Part shown: piece after piece, positions 33,504 to 44,677 of the stretch
Layout: the number at the start of each line of letters is the position of its first letter
Numbering within the stretch: the stretch's first letter is position 1
Assembly (NCBI RefSeq): GCF_963583255.1
Contig: NC_084815.1
Location: forward strand, 20,020,807-20,084,806
DNA: 64,000 nucleotides
Direction of reading: 5' to 3'
DNA from: Pyrus communis
Lineage: Eukaryota > Streptophyta > Magnoliopsida > Rosales > Rosaceae
Translations under genes and position numbers: made by a program
Notes under the pieces: generated by a model
Told to the model about the DNA's origin: nothing
Database searches by the model: none
The model's input: only the letters and a program-made list of their open reading frames with translations

Positions 33504-35140
33504 TTTTTGGCCTCTAAATATGACCGAAAGTTAAAATATCTGCAATATGTAGCAAGTTTGACCTTTTAGTTTTAACTCATACACATTAGGAAGTGATTAA
33601 GTGAAATATACAGTTAAATATTACTTTGGTACCTTCTAAAGGTGAGGTCTCGCATTTTGACTCTACAATTATATTCAGTGTCAAATATGACTTTACATTT
33701 TACATAACACCCAAGTCATATGCGACCGAAATTTTTTTGGTGCATTGAAGATGGTTTGAATCAAATTTAAAGCCAAATATAACTTTTGATTCAAACTTTT
33801 TCTGTCCAATGGATTAGGCAAATGGCTGGAAACAACAATTACGAAATTTTTACATATCGCACTTGCTCAGTGTGCTCTCCTGGCATCGAGTGTCCCGTCC
33901 AGTTCACTATGTTATTAGACTTTAAACATATAATAGTTTCAAATAGAATCTCTTTAGAAAGAATATCTTTTGTCTTATGGTAACCTGCTCTAATTCCCTT
34001 ACGAAACTTTCGTTATTGGATTACCTAGCCATAAACTTTACATTTTTATAGTGCCTCACATGGCATCATCAACTGATACAAGTCTTGGATAAGAATCTAC
34101 AATGCACTAGAACGCCCTTGTTGATGTTCTTTTATGTTATGCCCTTGACTAAACCTAATTGTACAAATTTAAGTTAAACGTTGTTTTATATCTTGGAGGA
34201 GTGAAGTGTTGAGGTGAAAATAAAATATGGGTTGCCTCACCCACTGGCGAGGCCATAGAGGCGCAAGGAGGTGCGATGCAGCACCTCCGATCGTCAAAAA
34301 TTGATCCTAAGAGCGAGAATTTGCTCCTCTGCTTCTTCTGAACTTGCACTAATGCCCTGAAACGTGTAGGACAAAGGAAGGGAACTCAGCAAAGGTGGCA
34401 GTGGCGGGAGGAGGAAGAAAGAAAAAAAAGTAAAAGCCATGGACCACACGACGTCATTTAGGTGCTTTGTTCCAGCCATTAATTGATACATGAGCGTTTC
34501 ACCACTCAATTTCGTTTTTCAATTTGTACCTCTCTTCCTTTCTTTTTCTTATTTTTTCCGTCCTCATTCATGAGTTACCTTTTCTTTTCCTCAAAGTTGT
34601 TTCTTCCTTTTCTTCTTTAGTTACAATTTCCATAAGAGGCATTCGTCAATTTCTTCCTTGAACTTATAACCTGCAGCCGATTTACATTTTTCATAATTGC
34701 ATAAGTCCCATTCTGCCAAATCCTTTTTCTTGTACAGGGGAAACAATCTATATTTTGGCCTTTGTTTTTTGTTCGTATATTTGGAATGCTGTTAGCTTTT
34801 CTTTTTTTCACCAAGTAGTTATAAGTTTTTCTATATATGTATTTGTTAAATGGATTAGTATGTTGACTGTGCTTGCTAATATTGAGTGTTTGCAGTGGAT
34901 CCATAGGTTTGACTTGGAAACTGGAAATTGTTCCTCCTCTACAGACCTATATACACAAATACTGGATGGAAATTACGGTGCAGAAGCAAAGCTGGTTATT
35001 CGTCGTCCACAGTTATATTCAAAATTTTCGTTTTTGGTTGGACCTTGATGTATGGTAATTTTTATGAAATAAGGGTAACCAGACAATCATGGAACTCAAG
35101 TTTTACCAGGGAAAGTATGCATAATCATTATTTTTTTTTT
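33504..35140. other. intergenic DNA without recognised gene
   Basis: Minus-strand frames at 34509-34294 and 34349-34155 and plus-strand frames at 34755-35058 show no recognised domain. A segment at 34150-34340 is GC-richer than its surroundings. No confident gene call can be made. Confidence 0.5.
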
Positions 35141-36412
35141 AGGGTTTTATCACAAATGGTTCTTGAAATTAACCCTCATTATTAAGATGATTCCTGAAAT
35201 TGAAAATCAATCAATGTGGTCATTTCATCACAATTCTGTTAAGGACTGATATGACACATAAATGGGCCCCTAAGTCTTTTTTTCTCACAAATGGCCCTTA
35301 AAATTGACCCATGACGACATCAAAATGGTCCCTAAAATTAACCCGTGACATCAAAATGGTCTCTAAAATTAAAAATTGATCAATGTAGTCCCACAAGTAA
35401 GTGTCTCAAATTAATGTAATCATTCTGTCACAATTCTGTCAAAAATCTGTTATGTGCTGATGTGATACATAAATGGGTTACACATATCTAATTAAATTAA
35501 AAAAAATTACAAATAGAGCTTAACAATTTAATAGTTAATAAAAAAATCGTCAACCCAAAAAACTAGTCATGCAATTACCTCCAATCATAGTTCACATTTC
35601 TCTACCTCTTCCGCTCTCTATTCTCTAAAAAAAATCTCAATATACCCATCTCTATACACTTCGACACCCTTCACCTAATTGAACTTGAATAAAGGTGACG
35701 GCTTGGCACATTGGCAACAACCATTGGGACATCACTTTTAGCATTTAGGCGATCAACATCCTCACAACCTTAATCTTGAAGAGCTTGTCCGACGCTTCCC
35801 TGATGGTCTAGTGATGCAAAGAACGACGAGATCTGCCTTGAGATAATGAGGTTACAACCGACGTGTGTCCATTGTTAGTTGAAAACTATTTCCACAACTC
35901 CTCTTAGGCTTTGGTTAAGCCTTGTGCCTCTAAGAATTTATGGAAGGGATCTTTCTTAGGAGTAGGCCCTACTATAAGAAAAAAAAAATTCAATGTGCAA
36001 AAAGGTACTTGGACAACTTTTTTAATTAATTATTAAACCCACATCAGCACATAATAAATTTTTTCACAGAATTATGGCGGAATTATCATATTGATTTGCG
36101 ACATCTATTTTCAATGACTAATTTTGATTGATTTTCAATTTCAGGGACCATATTGATGGTGTGGGTCAATTTCAGGGACCATCTTGATAGTGTGGGTTAA
36201 TTTCAGGGACCATTTGTGATAAAAACCCATAAATCTTGTTGGGGCAATTTATGTGCTACATCAGCACTTAACGGAATTTTTAACAGAATTGTGAATGAAT
36301 TGCCACATTGATTTGCGACATCTATTTAAATGGACTACATGACTGATTTTTAATTTAAGGGACCATCTTGATGGTGAGAGTTAATTTCAAGGATCATTTG
36401 TCATAAAAACCT
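35141..36412. mobile_element. Mutator-like element carrying a nested Mutator-like element
   Basis: Outer arms 35141-35279 and 36231-36412 are inverted copies of the same TIR family as 32381-33494 (AGGGTTTTATCACAAATGGT versus the complement of ATCATTTGTCATAAAAACCT). Between them lies an inner element, 35280-36230, with its own inverted arms (CACAAATGGCCCTTAAAATT versus the complement of TTTCAGGGACCATTTGTG). It is flanked by taagtcttt and taaatcttg, a 9-bp duplication with two mismatches. Within the inner arms the motif TCAAAATGGTCYCTAAAATT is tandemly repeated. Neither element has transposase coding sequence. Confidence 0.75.
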
Positions 36413-36424
36413 TTTCATCCAAAA

Positions 36425-36655
36425 TTCTTTTTGTGACGGCATTCCCCGTCACCACCGACTTAATGAAAAATATAAAAAGCCTACCCCAATTTTTACGACG
36501 TCTACTACCGTCGCCAACTCGACATCTGCCTCCCGTTGCAAAAGACCATTAGCGTCGCTACCTTTCCATCCCCACGTTTGTCATCGCCCTGCCGCTGCAA
36601 ATAGTTTTTGCGACGGCATGGCCGACGCAAACGTATTTTTCCCCAGTGGTCATTG
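36425..36655. repeat. CACTA-like fragment rich in GCGACGGC motifs
   Basis: TTTTTGTGACGGCATTCCCC, ACGACGTCTACTACCGTCGC and TTTTTGCGACGGCATGGC alternate in both orientations. The stretch ends GTATTTTTCCCCAGTG, which resembles a CACTA-transposon terminus read outward. Clustered CGACGG subterminal repeats are typical of that superfamily. The other end was not found. Confidence 0.5.
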
Positions 36656-38085
36656 GAGAGAGCCTTCCACCAAGGGAGCAAAAACCTCTATCAGCGCCGT
36701 CAATATTTACTTTTATCGAGTTTTATAATAGTTGAGGGCAACTTTTGGGTTGTAGGAAAACAAAGCCCTATATAGAAGACAACTACTACCACTCAATGTA
36801 ATGGGTTGTAAATTTGTAAGCTCCCATGCTAACGTTTTTTTTTTTTTTTTTTTTTTTAAATACTTCTGTTTAGAAACATTCTTAATAAAAGCACTTCTAT
36901 TATAAACACATTTAAGTTTTTTTTTTTTTTTAAATGCAAGTGCTTCGTGGTCAAGTGCTTTTTTGAACCTTTTAACTTTTTATGCCAAACATTAGCTTTT
37001 GGTGATCTAAAAGCATATTTAGTTATTTTAAAAGCACTTTCAAAAAGACTTTTAACAGTCTCATATGTTGGATTTTATTTAGGCTTTTCATTACAAATGT
37101 TTTTTTTTAATTAACCCATCATTATTTTGGTCTATAATATTGTCTTTAAAATTGATTATTACAAATCAGTGTCGTCATCTATCCGCCATATTAGAATTAA
37201 CGAAATGTTTATGTTTTTACGATGTACTTGGTAGTATTTTGGAGGATCCGTTGAAGTAAATGGATTCATTTGCGTGTTTATTGATTTTTTGTCCTTTTTC
37301 TTCACTGGATTCGTAGTACCATAATATGTGTAATTCAAGTAACTTCATCAGTTGAAATTATGGGTGCACTTTCCTTCTCTAACTCAAAAAGTAACTTATT
37401 TAGGCGACCAGTAATCCATTGCATAGAGGAGTCTTCTCTTTATTAGCGATCGATGCATGTAGACCATGTGAGATAGAGATAGAATCAAGCATGGCTTTAT
37501 AGATTGTTGATCCATTACGAGTGCATGGTTTTTGAACAAAAAATAAATAAATGTATATGATCTGAAGAACTTGCACGCAACGGGATGTATGTTTTTTTTT
37601 CTTTATTAATTTCTCTCTTCATATGATAAGATAGTGTGACCATGGCACCGCTCAAGTGTTATCCTAATCTATGTGTTACAACATGCATGGTTACATAGTT
37701 GGACGACATAATTAATATATTATGGATTAGAAGCAACATATGACATTATAACTGAACAATCAAACGACAAATCATTTGAAAGAAAGGGTTATACACTCGA
37801 TATAGAAGGGAGGTTTATCTACGCTTAGTACGACATAGTATCGGTATCCTAATTAAATAACACGCTGTCATATAGAAAAGTTTAAACTTTTTTCATAATG
37901 GCAATTTTCGTTTAGGATACTGACAAAAATCACATATGTAAGTCCCTCCATATAGCCTACGGGCAAGTTTATTTTTGCCTTTTCCTACTAAGATCCTACA
38001 AAAGATAGAGCACAAACACTAAGTAAGCAAGCAAGCTATCTTTGAGGAAAAGCCAATAGCGAATTGCCATGTGTCAACTCGAACA
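36656..38085. other. upstream intergenic region with an AAAAGCACTT-motif repeat
   Basis: From about 36870 to 37070 the motif AAAAGCACTT and its complement AAGTGCTTTT recur several times around T-runs (36834-36857, 36918-36931), suggesting an old MITE. The rest, up to the MITE at 38086, has no recognised feature. Confidence 0.5.
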
Positions 38086-38251
38086 TAATGCTAGGAAAAC
38101 TAAATTTTTTAAATCAAATTTGCAAACTAAATGATGTAGCTGTAGATGATTGGATTATTAATTCAGTCTCGATTAATGTGTTTGTTTCTTATTGGTGACA
38201 CATCATTTGGTTTACAATTTGATTTAAAAATTTTGGTCTCCCTAACATTAT
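38086..38251. mobile_element. MITE with about 50-bp inverted ends, in the RGP promoter region
   Basis: The left end TAATGCTAGGAAAACTAAAT, continuing AAATCAAATTTGCAAACTAAATGATG, mirrors the right end CATCATTTGGTTTACAATTT, continuing GGTCTCCCTAACATTA. Total length is about 166 bp. It sits 290-460 bases upstream of the RGP start codon. The target duplication is not certain. Confidence 0.75.
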
Positions 38252-38472
38252 CCTAATAGTTAACCTATCAGGTGTTTACTCATGTAATTGTCTTGTCACG
38301 AGAAAATCTCTGTCAAAAAGTCCCAAAACATGGAACAGCTAGTGTAAGTATAAAACGCTCCCACCATACTAGCCTGGTTGGAGAGTTTAATGTAACCTCC
38401 ACTCTTTTCATTCACCTTTTCCTCGTTACATACCTCAATATTTAATCAACCAAACCCTACGCTCCTCCCTCC

Positions 38473-38479
38473 TATAAAT
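38473..38479 (+). promoter_or_regulatory. TATA box of the RGP gene
   Basis: TATAAAT lies 64-70 bases upstream of the ATG at 38543, within a pyrimidine-rich leader context (CTCCCTCCTATAAATTCTTCC). The position fits a TSS near 38505. Confidence 0.7.
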
Positions 38480-38542
38480 TCTTCCTCCCCTCAATTAAAA
38501 TTCCAATCCATTTTCTCTCTTTTTCTCTCAAGATTTTCAGAG

Positions 38543-40405
38543 ATGGCCCAGCTGCTTGATCTGAAAGATGATCTAGACATTGTGATTCCAACAATCAGAA
38601 ACCTTGATTTCTTGGAGATGTGGAGGCCTTTCTTTCAGCCATACCACCTCATCATTGTCCAAGATGGTGACCCCTCCAACACCATTGCCGTCCCTAACGG
38701 CTTCAACTACGAGCTCTACAACCGCAATGATGTGAACAAGGTCCTAGGTCCCAAGGCCAGCTGCATTTCTTTCAAGGACTCCGCTTGTCGCTGCTTCGGT
38801 TTCTTGGTTTCCAAGAAAAAGTACATCTTCACCATCGATGACGATTGTTTTGTAAGTTTTGTGCTCCTTAACAATGTTCCTTTCCACGTTTATCAAATGA
38901 TGTGTTTGTATAAATGTGACGATATAAATATTGCATTAAATTTTTTTATTGGTTGAGAAAAAATGAAGGTGGCGAAGGAGCCTAGTGGGAAGGAGATAAA
39001 TGCTTTGTCACAGCACATTAGGAACCTGCTGACACCATCAACCCCATTGTTCTTCAACACACTCTACGATCCGTTTGCAAACGGGGCGGACTTTGTTCGC
39101 GGGTACCCGTTTAGCTTGAGAGAAGGTGTGCCTACTGCTATTTCTCACGGCCTTTGGCTGAATATCCCTGACTATGATGCCCCAACTCAGCTAGTCAAGC
39201 CTCTTGAGCGCAACACCAGGTTACCACAACCAATCCATTTCCATAGTCAATCTTCTAGGTTTAAGTAATGATATTTATATTTAAGACAAATAAAATTGAC
39301 TACATTGTTGACATACTTTTTAATACAGAAGAATCCAATATACAATAATAGAACTCATTTTTATTAAAAAAAAATGTATCAACAATGCAATTAGTTTCGT
39401 GTCTAAATAGCATTACTGTTTAGATTTTGGCCTTGGTTTAAAATGATTGAGTATTGAGTTTTTTTAGCTCATGTAGGTATGTGGATGCTGTGATGACAAT
39501 CCCCAGAGGCACCCTTTTCCCAATGTGTGGGATGAACCTGGCGTTCAATAGGGAGCTGATAGGTCCAGCCATGTATTTTGGGCTCATGGGCGATGGCCAA
39601 CCCCTTGGTAGATATGATGACATGTGGGCTGGCTGGTGTGCGAAGGTAAATTAGTTCCCAAATTCCCATCCCATTTTACTCCATTTATGACGTGTTTATT
39701 TATATAAAATAATTATTAAAATTATTCTAATTCTAGAATTCCTAGGTGTCATAATTATTTCATTTTCTGATTCTTTATGTTTATCAATACTTACGAAATA
39801 AGAAATGGGTTTTATATTAAAATTCATAATCAAATACTTGAAAACTCAAGAATCATATTAATTAAGAGATTATTTTATCTCATGCTTATTCTTTCTTTCT
39901 CTTCCCCAATTCATGATGTTGATTGGGGTTGTTTGTGAGCCATTGATACATTTAAGTCTCACAATACTTCAACGACTAATGCTAACATAATTCTTGCTTT
40001 CAATTAGCCAATTTGGATGTTTTTATGTGACAGCATAGTTGCATATATATAAGACCCTGAACAATGATATGTGTGTTCTTTCTTCAGGTGATATGTGACC
40101 ATTTGGGTCTAGGAGTTAAGACAGGACTCCCATACATATGGCATAGCAAGGCAAGCAACCCATTTGTGAACTTGAAGAAAGAGTACAAAGGGATATACTG
40201 GCAAGAAGATATGATTCCATTTTTCCAACAAATTGTGCTCCCAAAAGAGTGCAAAACTGTCCAAGATTGCTACATTGAGCTTGCCAACAAGGTGAAGGAA
40301 AAGCTTGGCCCTCTTGATTCCTACTTTGAGCAGCTTGGGGATGCCATGGTTACTTGGATTGAAGCCTGGGATGAGCTCAACCCACCGCCTGAAAAAGCAA
40401 ACTAA
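38543..40405 (+). CDS. RGP: reversibly glycosylated polypeptide / UDP-arabinopyranose mutase
   Basis: Four exons (38543-38851, 38969-39219, 39477-39645, 40088-40405) with GT-AG introns encode 348 residues, normal for the RGP/UAM family. The protein opens with [20 protein letters not shown]. It has the nucleotide-sugar/metal DDD motif at residues 99-101 (FTIDDDCF), the Arg-containing [12 protein letters not shown] at about 145-156 where reversible glycosylation is known in the family, and the conserved [20 protein letters not shown] and [18 protein letters not shown]. Members interconvert UDP-arabinopyranose and UDP-arabinofuranose at the cytosolic face of the Golgi for cell wall synthesis. 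The N-terminus is shorter than in some paralogues. No frame damage is seen, and all catalytic-region motifs are present. The exact paralogue number is not assignable from sequence alone. Confidence 0.95.
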
Positions 40406-40699
40406 TTTGGCTCAATCAAATGGTTTTATATGAAAAATCATCCAAATTGCTAAAATTTACTATTGAGTTGTTATGAGTTTTTACTGTATTAGTAGGTAGT
40501 GATGATCACATTACCCGTTTTACTGTACTAAAATTGTTCCTATAAAGTTGTTCGAGTTGAAAGAGTAAATCTTTATGCGTTGTTATAAATTTTCATAACT
40601 GTTTAAGAGTAATGACTTTCACACTTCAAATTTTTTTCTTCTCTACGATCAATCCGTTATTTCTATCTATTGATTCTCTAAGAGGAGTGCGAAAATTCC

Positions 40700-40865
40700 A
40701 TTTTGAAAAATGAGCTTTATCGAAAAACTCTCAGTACTATTCACTTTAACGAAAAATCACATTTTTACTCTAAAAAGTCAATCATGGTACTATTCACTTG
40801 CAACACATTTTTGTCATTTTCGTTAAAACTTAAAGTTTTCAAACCATTTTCATTAGTTTTTCTTT
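40700..40865. repeat. dispersed repeat, copy A
   Basis: The stretch TACTATTCACTTTAACGAAA, then AATCACATTTTTACTCTAAAAAGTCAATC through AAAACTTAAAGTTTTCAAAC, is repeated at 48520-48680. It is a short non-autonomous element or MITE fragment just downstream of RGP; boundaries are approximate. Confidence 0.75.
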
Positions 40866-40881
40866 TTAAAAAAACTACTTT

Positions 40882-40887
40882 TTGACC
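40882..40887 (+). promoter_or_regulatory. W-box (TTGACC) upstream of the WRKY gene
   Basis: TTGACC, the WRKY-binding core, lies about 375 bases upstream of the WRKY start codon. WRKY genes often regulate themselves or each other through such sites. A single short match can occur by chance. Confidence 0.35.
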
Positions 40888-41259
40888 GGTGGGCTGGTGA
40901 TGGTTGTTTAGATTGGTCTAAGTGTCTCCTACTTTTCATTTTCACCATGGAAATAATCTTTTCTTACTTTATTCCTTAGTTAAGAACAAAGCTTTTGAAT
41001 TGCCCAAAATGCTCATGCAACATGGATTTTTAGCTTTCCATCTCAAGTGAAAACAATGCAAAATATTGCGTGTAACAGTAACACCACTTTGAGTATGACA
41101 TAAAAGGATACGTGCCGACACAAGTTTCCTTCACAGTTAGTGACAATGTACGTTGGCCACTGGCCACTGAGCCGCCCACAGTGTTCTACATGTTTCGCGT
41201 TTTTGTCAGAATAAATACATGTACACTACACTTTTAGTCATAAACTTTTTCTCTCTCAG

Positions 41260-42037
41260 ATGGATCAAAATAACCAAATATTCTTCCTCGGTTCATCAGC
41301 AACCTCACCAGCTTTTCTTACTTGTTCATCGAACCAGTCAAGCTTTCCTCATTTTCTCAGTGACAGAAGTGCAGGCCAGATGAAGTCAGGAAGAAAAGAA
41401 GGTGACAAAGAGAGCGAGAAGCACAAATATGCATTTCAAACAAGGAGCCAGGTTGATATACTTGATGACGGGTACCGGTGGCGAAAATACGGGCAAAAAT
41501 TTGTTAAAAACAACAAATTTCCTAGGTTACTATCTCTATATCTCCCGGCTATCATCAAATAGTTTTCGAATTTTGAATTTTTGGTATTGATCTTTTTAAG
41601 GAAACTGGTATTAAACGTAAGTTTTTAAGTTTTTGTGATATCTTGGTTCTTTATATTTGCTCTAGTACGGAATATATTGGTTAGTAGGTTTGTAGATTTT
41701 ATACGTAAAAAAATAAAAATAAATAATAAAATAAATAAAGTAAAAAACTCTACTTTTTACTGTTTTCCGGTTAAGAAAATGCTCTAGTTCAATGTGTTCT
41801 TGTTCTGCCTGCTCATGTATTAAACTGGATTTGTTCGACTATTTATGCAGAAGTTACTATAGGTGTACACATCAAGGATGCATCGTCAAGAAACAAGTCC
41901 AACGCCTTTCCAAAGACGAGGGGATTGTGGTAACAACATACGATGGAATCCATACGCATCGGGTTGATGAGAATTCTGCTGGAAATTTTGAGGAGGTACT
42001 AAGGCATATACAAGCATGTAATGTGCCTAATGCTTAA
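41260..42037 (+). CDS. WRKY transcription factor, group IIc, short
   Basis: Two exons (41260-41525, 41851-42037) encode 150 residues. The WRKYGQK heptad of the DNA-binding beta-sheet reads WRKYGQK at residues 74-80. The zinc ligands are C94, C99, H123 and H125, matching C-X4-C-X23-H-X-H of group II. The intron falls after the PR of KFPR with a codon split after two bases, the conserved WRKY-domain intron position. The N-terminal 70 residues are Ser-rich with a basic patch ([15 protein letters not shown]). The layout resembles the WRKY75/WRKY45/WRKY43 type of small group IIc proteins, nuclear regulators binding W-boxes in stress and nutrient responses. The specific paralogue is inference. Confidence 0.93.
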
Positions 42038-42295
42038 AGCTGTTGGTGATATTTCCACCATGTCACGTATAGTTTGTAGGGTCTTCATATGAAGATTGTT
42101 TTAATATCTGCCTGATAAAATAAATTTGCTCACTCTTCTTTAGAAAAATACCACTTTTTGGATTGTAAATTCAAAAAACAGACAACGTAAATTCACTCAT
42201 AATAATAAGTAATGAAAAAAAGGGGTCATCAACTTCCTTCGAGAAGAGGATCAAACAAAAAAGCGAAGACGAACCAAGATGATTGAGAGAGCAAA

Positions 42296-42405
42296 CGGGG
42301 GTTAGACTAGTTGGCCAGAGTATTGTGCGCACCCCATGCACAAGAGTTTGAATCTCCCTCCCTGTAAATCATGGTAATTTAGAACTTTGCTTGTCTTAAA
42401 AACCA
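42296..42405 (+). mobile_element. tRNA-derived SINE, short
   Basis: The stretch GGGGGTTAGACTAGTTGGCC resembles a tRNA A box region. GCACAAGAGTTTGAATCTCC, about 40 bases later, resembles a pol III B box (GGTTCRANNCC type). The rest (ATCATGGTAATTTAGAACTTTGC) leads to a short tail. It is only about 110 bp, so it may be truncated. Confidence 0.6.
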
Positions 42406-42426
42406 GGATGATTGAGAAACACAACA

Positions 42427-43194
42427 TCATGTGGGGACTAAGATCACCTCGTTTTCATTTCCATATCCAGCAAAGCCTCTGATAAAGCAAATTCCAAATA
42501 CAATCGAAGCAACAGCAACCACACGCATCGCCATAACAATGCACCTTCCTCCATTATTACCACCTTCATTGCTATCAACCTTTTTCACTCCTTCTGTCTT
42601 CACATTCTCATCAGCCAAAAAAGAAGAAGAACCCGAAGATTGCGCACTCGAACACCACTGAAAACAAACACCAATCTCTTTGCTCTTACCAGAATCATCA
42701 TCACCATCAGAACCACCATCAAAGGACAATGATCTCACCTCACTCTCTCGAGCCAAACCATTTTTCCAACCACCCGACCATGTCCCCTCCTCTTTTCCTC
42801 CATACCCCCTCTCCTTTTCGCAATCCTCCGCCTCGAAAAGCCTCCTCCCCTTTAGCCTGCCGCTCTCAATGGCAGCCCTCCTCTCTCTCCGTATCTCCTC
42901 CGCCGCCAAGTCATTACTCCTCACCTTCCACTCTCCTCCCTCTGATGGAGAAACCCCATGTTGAAGTGAACACATGAGATGCCCTGGGGAAGAATCAAGC
43001 AGTAGGTCAAGATTTTTCGCCATTGAAAAACCTGATGAGTAATTTGTTGAATATCTCCTCTTGGTTTTCGGGTTTGAGTTTTTGTAAGAGTCCCAGTCTT
43101 GCTGCAGACTCATGAACTGCTTCTGCAGTTTTGCAACCACGCTCTCTTCTTTTTCTTCTGCTTGGTGAGCTTTCATGGTGGGGTCCTCCTTCAT
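42427..43194 (-). CDS. uncharacterised plant protein with C-terminal membrane segment
   Basis: A single uninterrupted frame gives 255 residues. I do not recognise the family. It starts with an acidic, helical N-terminus that looks coiled-coil-like (EEKEESVVAKLQKQFMSLQQ). A conserved-looking basic/acidic middle follows (AAEEIRRERRAAIESGRLKG), then Ser/Asp-rich low complexity. One hydrophobic segment is at about residues 217-241 (CIVMAMRVVAVASIVFGICF), followed by a short polar tail, suggesting a tail-anchored or single-pass protein. The ATG at 43194 is the first in frame; a second at 43176 is possible. Codon composition is regular across the frame, supporting a real gene. Confidence 0.72.
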   Translation of the reverse strand: MKEDPTMKAHQAEEKEESVVAKLQKQFMSLQQDWDSYKNSNPKTKRRYSTNYSSGFSMAKNLDLLLDSSPGHLMCSLQHGVSPSEGGEWKVRSNDLAAEEIRRERRAAIESGRLKGRRLFEAEDCEKERGYGGKEEGTWSGGWKNGLARESEVRSLSFDGGSDGDDDSGKSKEIGVCFQWCSSAQSSGSSSFLADENVKTEGVKKVDSNEGGNNGGRCIVMAMRVVAVASIVFGICFIRGFAGYGNENEVILVPT

Positions 43195-44376
43195 GGTGGG
43201 TGGGGTCCTCTGAAATTGTAATTTGTTTTGTATTTTTGAATCTTTTTGATTGGATTAGTGAAGGGATAATCTGGATTAGAGAGAATTTGGTGGGTTAATT
43301 TTGATTTTAAAAGTCAGTCAAATATGACTTTAACTTGGATAAGAACCTTCCACGTTCTAATATGACTTCACCGTCTGTTAATCTGGACCATTAAATCACT
43401 AATCAGATTTTACAGCTTCCCTTCCTTTTCTGGTCTTCGGATCCGATTCTTTCTATTTTCTTTTATGCTTTTAATTACTTTTACTTTTTAATCAAGAAAG
43501 AAAGAATCCTTTTTTAATAGTGCTTTTTCCTTTCCAATTTTAACTCAATTTTTTGTTTATTTCCTCCCAAGTACGAAATTTATCCAAATATAACAACAAA
43601 CACTGTTAGCTTTTTCTTCCTAATGTGAGATTCATCCAAGTTCGATTCCCACTCTCTTATATAAAAAAAATTAAAAAAATTAAAAAAACTCCCTCCTTTT
43701 GCGACAATAAGGAAACATTTCTTAAGATATAGAAAACGAAAGATTTTATTTTGAAAAGTTATCATACGAGTGCAAAAAATAATTTTCTTAGAATGTCAAT
43801 AACAACGGCCAGTTATAGTAATTAGTTTGCTTCTTAACCACACACTTCTTCTCTGATCAAATTCATCAGAAAACTGCAAAATTTAGAACTTCTCTCAACC
43901 CATGCATTTCTTTGCACAAGTGAACATCAAATTCACAAGAAAATTACCGTTCAAAATTTAGAGTTTTTCTCACCCGCACATTTTTTTTTGTCACTCATGG
44001 AAAAAAATGGGCAAAAAATTGGACCATGATCCTTATTTCTCCTCGTATCAATCATATGATCTTAATGATCTTAAAGAGAATGAAAAGAAAGAAATATATC
44101 CAACAGAGCAGATCCTTATTATTTTGTTCACAGATTTTTATTTTTCTTCTTTTAACTTTACCAGACAAATTGAATGCTCCTTGCCCACAACCCATACGAC
44201 CTGATGACCACAAACAATGTGATCACGACCAGTTTTTATGGTCACAGCTCCAGGTCCCTACCCTCATTCTATACAGCTCCACTCGACAATTTTCAATTTT
44301 CCCCTCAAAAAGGTACAACACGAAAAAAAAGCTACGCTCCGTCGAGCCGAAGATTTGGCTAATCAAATAAACAAAG
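43195..44376. other. intergenic DNA without recognised gene
   Basis: T/A-rich sequence with short frames only. Two related 50-70 bp stretches (43862-43930 and 43930-43985, both with TTCACAAGAAAA..CAAAATTTAGA) suggest a local duplication. Confidence 0.55.
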
Positions 44377-44426
44377 CAAATGCATACATCTGAATCTGTC
44401 AACCCAAATTCAGATGTATGCATTTG
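44377..44426. repeat. perfect 19-bp hairpin
   Basis: CAAATGCATACATCTGAAT at 44377-44395 is exactly complementary to 44408-44426, with a 12-base loop. It lies about 250 bases past the SAE1 stop codon, so it may be in the SAE1 3' UTR or just beyond. The right stem abuts a 35-bp direct repeat. Confidence 0.9.
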
Positions 44427-44553
44427 TTTGAAGCTACACTATAAGCAAGATTACGAATCAAGTCAAGCTGACGAACAAATGTAAAATCAGAATTAGAATC
44501 ATAAATATAGCGGTAGAATTTGTTTGAAGCTACGCTATAAGCAAGATTAGGAT
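44421..44553. repeat. 35-bp direct repeat pair
   Basis: TTTGTTTGAAGCTACACTAT, then AAGCAAGATTACGAATC at 44422, recurs at 44519 as TTTGTTTGAAGCTACGCTAT, then AAGCAAGATTAGGATCC. The spacing is about 97 bases. Confidence 0.9.
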
Positions 44554-44677
44554 CCATGAAAAGGGGTCATCTCTTCTAAAATTCTATCACAAACAAGCAT
44601 GGTTGCGATTAGGTAGTCTCATACTTCCCAAATTCTTTGAAATATCAAAGCTTTTTCCTCTGCAAGGCTGCTCGGCT

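Noticed and set aside
42431..42977. Plus-strand Pro/Ser-rich frames opposite the 255-residue gene
   Set aside because: Antisense shadows; the minus frame is longer, continuous and has a credible protein layout.
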